From Acephala macrosclerotiorum (Eukaryota > Ascomycota > Leotiomycetes > Helotiales > Mollisiaceae): 64,000 bases of DNA. Positions 24,622 through 33,646 of the stretch are shown here, in pieces. Below the pieces are notes generated by a model that searched no databases, was not told where the DNA came from, and worked only from the letters and a program-made list of their open reading frames with translations. A program made the position numbers and the translations under genes. The stretch is from positions 3,119 through 67,118 of the forward strand of contig MU119372.1 in the NCBI GenBank assembly GCA_014904845.1, given 5' to 3'. How positions within the stretch are numbered: the first letter of the stretch is position 1; each line of letters opens with the position of its first letter.

Positions 24622-27600
24622 TCACGAATTCCCACCCTGAATTATGGCTGAGTTGAGACTTTCCTCGCACTCAGCTGTGCTATTGGTATCGGACTTTAAG
24701 TTGCAGCAAATCCAGAGAGGGTCTCCTCCGCATGACTTTTGTGATACTGTTGATGGCTGCAACATGTTCTGGCGCTTTGAAATCAGTGGCTCAACCCAAG
24801 ACCGAGATTTTTTCACCAGAGCCTTTACTACCCCACAATCCACCTGAGACATATCACTGAGCGTTTTGTGATAATCTAGTAGGATCTCGACAGAGTCAGG
24901 CTCTCTTAGACGGTGTAATCTATCGAAAGCGGCGTGCTCATCTATTTTCTTTGCAGGAATGGTGGCACCGGCTTCTAGGAGGATCAGTACACAATCATCA
25001 TGGCCTGCTCGGACTGCCTCAAGGATTGGCGTTGAATTGACGTTATTCGCAATGACAATCATCGACAAATAATCGCTAGTGTTGTTTCGGGAGCGAGCAG
25101 CATCAACGAGGATTTTTAAAGAGGTTGCATGGCCACTACGGCAAGCCAAATGTAAAGGTGTATTCCCCATCGAATTTTGACATTGCACAGAGGCACCATT
25201 TTCGGTGAGCAGCTGAATGCAATCATCTTGACCATTATATGCGGCAAGGTGCAGTGCAGTGTATCCAGAGAGAATTTTATCGTCGATGCTCCAGTCGTCG
25301 GGGACTATGCGTAGAAGGTTTTGTAATATATCATGACGGCCCTCCCGAGACGCAATATGGATTGGAGAGCTGTCTGAAGGGTGGTGAACAACCCAATTTA
25401 CGCACTGATTGTAAAATTCGGCAACTAGTAGTTGCACTACTGCCAACGAATTACCTCTGCATTTTGTCAATGGTTGAATCTAATGTGCGAAAATCGATCA
25501 ACTTACAGTATTGCCTGGTTGAGAACAGTTTTTGAGCCGTCGGATGGATAGTTCGCGGACACGGGACAGGCGTTATTTCGTAGTAGAAAGTTCACTGACT
25601 CAACATTGCCCGCGAAGGCTGCCCTGTGCAAACAACAGTCCCCACCTTGGTTAACGGCATTGATGGCAGAGCCACTAGTAATCAGAGTAGACATAGTGTC
25701 TATATGCCCGATTTCCGATGCTATGTGTAAAGGAGAAGATCCATCATCGGACTTGGCCTGGACATTGGCCCCTCTTGCAATGAGAAGCTTCACTGCGCTT
25801 GTATGCCCAACAAGTGATGCTCTATGCAGAGGCGAATCTCCTAAATAACCTCTAGAGTTTACATCGGCACCGCCGGACAGAAGTAATTCGACCGAGTCAA
25901 CGTGCCCTCGTAACACTGCCAGGTGTAATGGAGACTCTCCGTTCTTAGCCATGACATTGACGTTAGCGCCTCGGTCTATCAGCAGTTTAACGCAACTGGT
26001 GCATCCAAAATAAGCTGCGGAGTGCAGAGGGGTTTCTCCAAGATCATCGACTGCTTCAAGCTCGGCGCCATTCTCGAGCAGAAATTTAAGGGCAGTGGCT
26101 GAATCCATAGTGGCTGCTCTATGCGCTGGCCCTTGTTGAGTATGGGTTTTTGCCTCGACATTCATTCCCTTCGAAGTGAGAAACTCTAGGACTTGCCAAT
26201 GGTTGCCTTCAGCAGCGAGATGCATTGGAGAATAGCCTTTATCGTCCACTGTCTCACACCTAGCTCCTCTTTCGAATAAATATTTGATTGCTTCAAGTCC
26301 GCCGTAGAAACATGCCAAGGATAGAGGCGTGTCTCCCACCTCGTCTGCTAAGTTGATATCCAGTCTATGTAGAAGGAGCTCTTCGATGATATTAACATGG
26401 CCATATGAAGATGCGAGAAACAACGCTGTTCGACCCCTAACCGACGTGGCAGTGGCTTTTGCTCCATGGAATAATAAAGTTCGACAAGCTTGGAGGTGTC
26501 CGCAGCCTGCTGCGCTAATTAGCGACGTGCAATCTCGCCAAAGCATGTCTTTTGTCCTCCCCGGCATTGTCCAGACTGCGTCAACGTGTGCACCGCTTCG
26601 GAGGATATAGTCAATCTCTAGGTGGGCTTCCGGCTCCGCTATGGACAAGTAATGGATTGTTGCAAATCCAGTACTCCAGCCAGCAAAGCCACCAGCCTCG
26701 ATGTTTAGTTGTAGTTGTGTCCAGTTGAGATGGCGGCCCTCGACCTCGGGCTCCCATGGCCACGGCAACTTAGCAACGTAATTTTGTTTCAGGAAATCGC
26801 AGCCGATCTGCCCTGCTCTCTCGGTGTAGCCGTATGACCGAAGACAGTCTACCTCTTTACCGCAGAATATAAATCTTTCTAGCAAGCTAAGCCCATCAAA
26901 CGGTATACTGGATTTCCATAAGTCGGCCTTTTCCTGATCTTTCAATCCCAAATTGATGATTACCAATAAAATGACTGTTTGGTGGTAGGCTTCATTGCAG
27001 GGTCCGAGAACTTTTCGACGGCCGTTTGCAGCTTCAGAACAGAGTCGGTCCGCAAGGAGATAGTCCTTGCGATTCAATGCCAGCCTGGAGAGACAATATT
27101 TTGCAGAAAACAGAAGAGGATCTTCTGCCTCTCGTAGAGCTCCCAGTAATGAATTGAGCTCTTTTTCTGCCTCATATATTTTCCACTGCTTGCAATAGGC
27201 ATCGGCTTGTAAATGCCCAATCTCTGCAGTGACTGAATGAAACAAGCTCAAATCAGACATATTTTGTATCATTACCAGTATAGTGTAAAAAAGAGAGCAA
27301 GCTTGATCACATCTATCTTCTTGCAGGAATGACGTATTCGCCACGAGCCTCCAGTGACGTACCGCGCAAGTTGATAACTCATCAGCGAGGCCAGCTAGAT
27401 TAACAACATCTAGAGGTAGTCCCAAGTCTTGATTCAAATAGTCTGTTTCGTGAACATTCTCGATCTGAGAGTGGAGAGTGCGAATGCTCGTCTGGATGTC
27501 GTTGATCTTCATTGAAAGCTGTTCTACCACAGCCTCATCCCTTACAGCATTTTCGGTTTGAGTATGACTGCCGAGTGTTAGCCGCTGAAGACGATAAAAT

Positions 27601-28089
27601 TCCGACAAATTCTCAGAATGATCGGATGTGAGAGTCATACAAAGACATCATTTGAAGTGGCAAGTTTAGCGCACCACTCAAAAGAACGACACGCTGCCGC
27701 AACACGGCAAGATCCCCAGAATCAATGCTCTTCTTGAACTGATGCCCTAATTTTTCTAGATCTCCTAAATCGGCAGGACAAAAGCTCACAAGGACGTCAT
27801 CCAGCCTCCCTAATACAATGGCGGCAACTATTCTGACGTGCTTAAGTTGCGACCATAGAAAGTTTGGATCTCTCAAATTTGTCGACACAGCGATTTCATC
27901 AAATTCTTTCTTTTCGCTCCTATCGAATGCTTCGAGTACATCACGCAGAAGTCGAAGGTTATCGCGGAAAATCTGGATCGTGTGGTCGACTTCCTCGCTT
28001 TGGCCAAGCCATCTGCCTAGTAACAAAATGCACTTTCCACACGCTGTGGCAAGGAATGTCGAATTTGCTGTTGAATACAAAGAATCCAT
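24622..28089 (-). CDS. Ankyrin-repeat protein with helical N-terminal domain
   Basis: Three exons by splice logic: 28089-27641, 27567-25507 and 25456-24622, giving 1,114 residues. The 73-nt intron starts GTATGA and ends with branch GCTAAC plus CGGCAG. The 50-nt intron starts GTAAGT and ends ATGCAG. Both join the frames exactly. Residues 1-150 are helical and resemble the fungal N-terminal domains of STAND/NLR-type proteins (Helo-like), including LGRWLGQSEEVDHTIQIF. Residues ~150-370 look TPR-like (YEAEKELNSLLGALREAED). From about 400 to the C-terminal third run roughly a dozen or more ankyrin repeats with the TPLHxAxxxGH pattern (for example GESPLHLAVLRGHVDSVELL). No NACHT domain is present. 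It likely acts in protein-protein recognition; its nearness to two HET genes suggests an allorecognition or immunity-type role, which is inference. Confidence 0.82.
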
Positions 28090-29436
28090 GATAATCAGTA
28101 TTTGGAAGATGTCTGGATAGAAGATGTCTGGATAGGTGTGCTCGAGGTATGGACATTGACAGCGGCCGAACCCGCTAGGTCAAGGGGATGCATAGCCACC
28201 ACAAGAGTTAGACTGTAACGATTGGGAAGTGGTGTGGGGAGAGCAGCCTTGGCCAATCGCACTGGGAGCATAATCCGATAAGTTCGCTGTACGCTGTGTA
28301 CTGTGTACATCCGGCGCTCCATATTGCCTGTAGAGTATTCTAGGCGCCGGTCTAGCGCAGAGAAGTACTAGTCTCAAGATTGTAAGCCATTCAAAGTTGT
28401 CGTTGATTGGAAAAGGTGAGTCGTGTGCATGCGACCCCGGTTTTCAGCCCCTTGCCCCTGCAGCCCACCAGGCTCACCGCCGACTCGTAAAGTGGGGGTT
28501 GAGCGCAGGAGATGAAGCGGCAGGCATTGGGTGAGCGTACGGGAGCCCGACGTAGTTGAGCCTCGTTATCAGTTGGGATTTGTATTGTGGCGAGGTTGTA
28601 GAGTTCTGTTGATTTCTAGGTATAGTCAGGTGATCCAAGGTTCCTGCCTAGCGCAGCGCAGGGTGGAGGAGGGACGACCCCCACCCGTGGAAGACCCCTG
28701 GATCCCGTGATTACCCCCACGCCGTCTATTGGCAATCGAAAGCTTATTTTGGCGTTCAAGCCCAAAAATATATTAAACCAAACAAAATTTAATAAAATAT
28801 AAAAATATAAAATATTATATTTCAATTTTAATTAATATAATTATTTTATATTTATTAGTATTACCAGGGTCCCATAGCTTTAGACTAGTACCCGTATCAC
28901 GTAGTCACTCGATGGTGCACTGTATGATGTAGGTTTGAGTCTTGTGGTGGTCTCTTCTCTAGCTAAAGGGCCAGAAGTTGAGGTTATACCCTCAACTTCC
29001 GAAGTCACATGACATGCGTCACGTGACGATATATATGTCCCGACAATATTATATTAAATATATAAATAAAAATACAAATATAAACAATCCGGATCGCGAG
29101 GCGAGAAAAGCGAGTTCGAGGTTTAAAAAGAAAAGAGTTAGTGGGTATGAAAAGGTTAGGCATATTAGTTCGAAAATTGAATAGGTAGCTTGTAAAAGGG
29201 ATGGTGAAAGGAGTGGGGTTGGCGGGTGGGGTAACGTGCGGTGGTCAAATTTATCTTCCTCTTCACGAAATTTACGACAAATCTCACTGTTCTTGGACAA
29301 AGTTAAAATTACTAAGATACTATTGATATTGATTCTACTCCTGAAGTCTTGCTCCGAAAAGGAAGTGTTTTTGGTGCTACCCCGCCCCCTTTTTCTGAGC
29401 GAGCGCGACCGATGTTCTCTGCACAAAGGTTGTCTC
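28090..29436. other. Intergenic region with AT-rich patch and hairpin
   Basis: No credible gene. A RIP-like AT patch lies at about 28,741-28,860. At 28,974-28,999 GAAGTTGAGG and its complement CCTCAACTTC form a 10-bp stem with a 6-nt loop. At 29,018-29,050 the block CACGTGAC...CCCGACAATATT resembles the LTR-like block at 59,020-59,045, so a decayed repeat end is possible here. Confidence 0.45.
28974..28999. repeat. Perfect 10-bp inverted repeat
   Basis: GAAGTTGAGG TTATAC CCTCAACTTC. The function is unknown; it may mark a transposon end. Confidence 0.5.
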
Positions 29437-30665
29437 TCACACGATCGTAACCTCTCGCATCGCCCACCCTTCTGTACCCATTCCTTCAAAATCAGGTACC
29501 TGCACAACCCCAATTCTTCTGAACTCATTCTTTCTTACTCCAGTCGGCTCCAACATCAACGCAAAATGGACCCATTCATACGCTTTCTCATAAGCATCAA
29601 TCTTGGGATTATATACCTCACCATCTCGGGATCCTTTCAAGATTTGAACTAAACTGATTTGCGACCAAATATCAGGCTTTGGTGCCGTCGTGTCAAATGA
29701 GGGCAAGAATGACATAGCTCGATTCTTCCCGAATTCCTCGTCTGAAAGACAATCGAAGGAGAGCAACGGGCAATGTTCATCTCTGATAGCGTCGACCATT
29801 CCATACCCTTCTTGAAAGTCGTCGAAGTATATCTTCGCTGAAGGGTCTTTGTACTTCATCCTCGGTTGCCCCATGTTATCCGTCATCGCATGTCGAAGAA
29901 AAGACTCGTCCGCATCTTTCCAAAGACCACGAATCGCAAGTGAAGCGGATTTCACCTCGCCATAAGGATCCTCATGCGTATTCTCAACACAGACATCCAC
30001 GATCTCAGCCTCGAACTTCGGATCCCGGACTTCGATGAAGGCGGAGTAGAGATAAGTGCTCGACTGGAAATAATCCGGACCGCCGGAGGAGAGTTCCAAA
30101 GATCCCCAACTCCAAGAAGGAGCTATGTAGTCCTTCGTTGGAGTTCCGCGACCACCTACAACCCATAGCAGTCCAGCGTGGAAGTCTTCTCTCCATAGTC
30201 CAGCTAGGTATTTCCACCCATTCATCTTCTGAACTTCTCTCGCGAGACCACCAAAAGCAGGGAAAGTGTCAGATCTAAAAGTCAAGTTTCTCGTCATGAA
30301 CTCCGATAGGAGTGAGTTCCAGAGCTCCTTGAATTTAGGTCCGTTGAGCTTTATCTCGGCCGTCATTTCCTCTAGTTCTTCTTTGGACCTGTAGTTCTCT
30401 TGGAATAGGAACGAAGGATAAACCGCGTCCACTTTATTAGGTGGAAGCGCAGGTAATTCTGCAGCAGCATATGGACGTCTTTCCTCCAACATCGCAGAAT
30501 GACACACCCACTGCTTTCCCCATTTCGTAAAACGAAGCGTTCGCGGCGACAGCCGATCTTCCTGTAACGTCCATCCTCGCTTTCCTGTGAAGTCGTACTG
30601 TTCGTAAGGTGGTTGAGCTGTGTACTCTGGCTCCGTATTGATCTTGACTTGCAAATAACCAAGTA

Positions 30666-31967
30666 CAATCGGTTCCAGGGGTTGTCCGTGAATCACGTGC
30701 TAGGGGTCTTACCCACTTTGAACTCTTATAACTTCACAACCAATAGTCCAATTCTTTCCATTCTTGAACTAAAAGAGAGCTAATCTAATACTTTGTTATT
30801 CCACTCTTGTTTTTAATACAAGCGTCTATCCTCTTCTCCATGCTAGCGTTCAACTTCTCAAGCGTTTCCGGCTTGATTTGAGACCAAATTTCCTCCAGTG
30901 CTCTCTTTATCATTTTTATATTCTTGATCTTATGCCTTTTCTTGCCGATTATATTCTTGATTTGCTTCCACAAATTCTCAATAGGAAAGAGATCTAGCGA
31001 TTAAGCGGGCCATTGAAGGAGAGGAATGCCCTGTTCCCTCATGTAGTTTCTCACTACTTTGACAGTGTGCCAAAAAGCATTATCCTCTTGCATGACCACT
31101 CCTTCACCATACTTCTCAACCATTCGTCGATAAAAAAAAAAAAAATGCTCTTTGACAGTCTGCAAATAGCGTTGCGCGTTCATTCTGCCCCCCTTCTCAA
31201 TGATAACTAAAGGGCCCATCTCATCCCCACAAAAACAAGACCACACTCCCACCGAGGTTCTCCCGCTCTTGAAACTAAAGTTCAAGTTCTTTTCTAAGAA
31301 CTCTTCCCCGAGCCCTCGAGTAACGTAGATAGTGTTTCCATCTGCTCCCACATAGAATGTGACCTCATCACTCCAACAGATCTTCCGGTAGTTCCTTTTG
31401 GTCTTTTTTTGTTGTTTACACCAAATCAAACGCTTCCTTTTGTGTTCAGGCTTCAAGTAGGGCTTACGGCGAGGCTTGCGCTTTGCTTTGCCGTGTTCTT
31501 TGAGGATTTTGCGGACCGTATTTCGAGAGAATTCATGCGTTGATTTGAACGGTGTTCCAAAAGCGTCAAAAGTGTCTTTTGGATTATTGAGAGCATGTCG
31601 AAGGAGTACCCTATCGTCTCGATCGGAGGTCTTCCTAGCAGGCCCACTTCGGGGCTTCGATTTGAAAGTATCGTCTTCTGTAGCTAGCCTGCACTGGATA
31701 ATATCCCTCACTGTAGAGTAGGGGATGTCCTCTAGCCGTGAAATTGCGGCATATTTATGTCCATCAAACCAGCGAGTCCAAATTTGACCTCTCTTCTTAG
31801 GGGAAGTCTCCTTTCGATCGATCTTGATCTCGCGCGCCATTTTGATATAATTTAAGGGTATAGAGTGTGTGTGGGAAGAAGATATAAGCGGGGAAAGAAA
31901 GGCAGGGCGGGGCCCTAAGCGCTAACCAAAAAGAGTAAAATTAACGGACAACCCCTGGAACCGATTG
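30666..31967 (-). mobile_element. Tc1/mariner-type transposon, complete, 1,302 bp
   Basis: Terminal inverted repeats are identical over 24 bp: CAATCGGTTCCAGGGG plus TTGTCCGT at 30,666-30,689, and the exact complement at 31,944-31,967. The element is flanked on both sides by TA (30,664-30,665 and 31,968-31,969), the standard Tc1/mariner target duplication. Length, single transposase gene and orientation fit the superfamily. It interrupts exon 2 of the HET gene. Confidence 0.92.
30785..31840 (-). pseudogene. Tc1-type DD34E transposase with one nonsense codon
   Basis: The frame runs 352 codons from ATG at 31,840 to TAG at 30,785, interrupted only by TAA at 31,003-31,001. The N-terminal helix-turn-helix region carries YSTVRDII. 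Catalytic residues are D158 (CWSDEVTFY), D253 (MQEDNAFWH) and E288 (LFPIENLWK), with exactly 34 residues between the last two: DD34E, the Tc1 signature. The stop falls within the WPA-x-S-x-D-L motif, where glutamine is usual. CAA to TAA is a C-to-T change in a CpA context, the preferred RIP context. A T-run near 31,131-31,145 encodes four Phe and keeps the frame. The enzyme would lack E288 and be inactive unless the stop is read through. Confidence 0.88.
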
Positions 31968-33117
31968 TACCTTCTTCTCTTCATCGATACAAGGCAGTTC
32001 AAGCACCTTGTCAAGATCGCGTGACTGTAAGATCCCGACATGCGGATTCCCAGCAATGTTAGCTGAGATCGTGAGAGTGGAGTGTTTATACACCATCCCC
32101 ATCCTCGCAGCTTCAGCTGCCCAATCAGATTTCGAATCTTGGATGATGCATAACGAATCAATCCATAAGTATTGAAAGCCTAGTCTTTTGGTGATGGTGA
32201 CAGCGTCTTGGAATGTTTTCGGGAATTCAGAGAATGGGATTCCGGCTTGTCGGGACGGGAGGGTGGATGTGATGGTGTTGAGGGGGAGTGAGCCGCCCCA
32301 GCAGTGGGATAGTGCTACGTATTTTCCTGGTTGGGCGTTGGTTATTAGTAGGTAGGGAGTTGAAGTGGAAGATGGTGTACCGAGGTCAAGGACTCGTGTC
32401 GGGAGTGGGTGGTCCTGTGAGGGTGGGCAGGTGGTGTGGTTTGAGCTGCATTCTTGGAGCCATTTTGCCTCGAAGGAGAGGGATGTGGGTGATGATGGGC
32501 CTGGTTCCACGTATCTCTCAAGATGCCCCATTGTCGCCGAGAGCGGATCATCTGTCGTGGTTTATTCAGTAGTTGACTTGGAATGAAGAGGAAGGAGCCA
32601 TACCGTTCTTTACCCAGTACCAGAATTCCTCTTTGAAGTTTTCCAGACCATTAGGTTGTGTGAACTCAATGCAACCTCTTTCAAAGTAGGACGCATGCAT
32701 GGTATAATATATCTGAGTAGATCTTGGGAAGCTGTCGTTTTCATCGTCGTCCTCGTCATTCTCACTTCCCCAATCCTCATCCCCACTAGTATCATCTTCA
32801 CCAACACCACTGTCATCATCCTTCTCTTCACCACTACTTGCCCCACTCTGCTCCACATCTTCAGACATAGCCATAAACCCCTCCTCATGCTTTGCAATTA
32901 TCTCTCCATCAGCCCATATCTTCTCAATACTATCCTCGACCGGCTCTGAAACCAGATCATCTCCAGGATTATGTCGTCTCTTACCAAGATCCCTCTGAAA
33001 AATCACAGTGCAGAACTCGCAGCCTGATTTTGCTGAGTTGAGCAAGGCTCGATAACTCTTGTGGTGCTCTGCATCCCGAGCGAAGAGCTGGAGATTGGAA
33101 CAGAGGGTGCAAAGCAT

Positions 33118-33646
33118 CGTGACTGTTCTTAAATGGACCGACGTTCTATAATTTTTTTTTAGAGAGATCGCAGAGTTGATTTGGATTCTCGTGATGAATT
33201 TTTGGTGATGTTCTGTATGTTCAGCTTTCAGCTTGACGTGGCTGCGTTCATGTGATAGGTTGCAGCTTCTCCGCCAATGAAATATCTTTGGCGACAGCCC
33301 TAGGTATGAACTTGCTTTTTGATATCAATTCTGATTGGGAAGAATTGATCATCATGAGCAAGGTAAGTGTCATACCTGTCCTGGGACATTTAAGGTGGAA
33401 GGAGCGGGAGGCAGGGGGGATCGGAAGCGAGAGCGGAGCTTGGACGGAAATCCAGGAGAGGTCTATTCGATGTTGAAAGAAATGTATATGCTGATGTTGC
33501 GATATATGTATTATGCAGTGATGGGCAATATCAAGAAACCCAAAATCAAAGACGAGAAAAACACAAACCAAAACTCACTGACAAGGTGGCCTTTCAGCCA
33601 TCTCTTCCCTCGGAATCCTTCTTTTGCTGAGGCACAGATAATGTCT
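33118..33646. other. Intergenic region upstream of the split HET gene
   Basis: No supported gene. Short open frames occur on both strands without recognisable content. The promoter of the HET gene should lie at its left side. Confidence 0.45.

Larger units (their letters stand above)
29437..33117 (-). pseudogene. HET-domain gene split by a Tc1-type transposon
   Basis: Exon 1 is 33117-32604. A 52-nt intron (GTATGG...CGACAG) joins it in frame to exon 2 at 32551. Exon 1 begins MLCTLCSNLQLF with a CEFC motif and a long acidic stretch. Exon 2 holds the HET core: YVALSHCWGG, FQDAVTITKRLGFQYLWIDS, LCIIQDSKSDW and STLTISANI. At 31,969/31,968 the frame runs into the transposon at a TA. On the far side (from 30,663 down) it continues in frame with GYLQVKINTEPEY and the usual GWTLQEDRLSPRTLRF block, and ends at 29,437. 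With the insertion and one TA removed, coding length is 2,325 nt, a multiple of three (774 residues). Apart from the insertion I see no stop or frameshift. As it stands, translation stops at about 31,941 just inside the element, leaving a truncated HET protein. Confidence 0.85.

Noticed and set aside
27585..27640. Shorter 56-nt intron (GTATGA to CTTCAG) in the ankyrin gene
   Set aside because: It leads to an immediate stop; the 73-nt version with CTAAC branch and CGGCAG acceptor keeps the frame.
30696..31930. Earlier TIR candidate beginning AGGGGT for the Tc1 element
   Set aside because: The 24-bp perfect inverted repeat starting CAATCGG with flanking TA at 30,664 and 31,968 is far better and restores the host frame.
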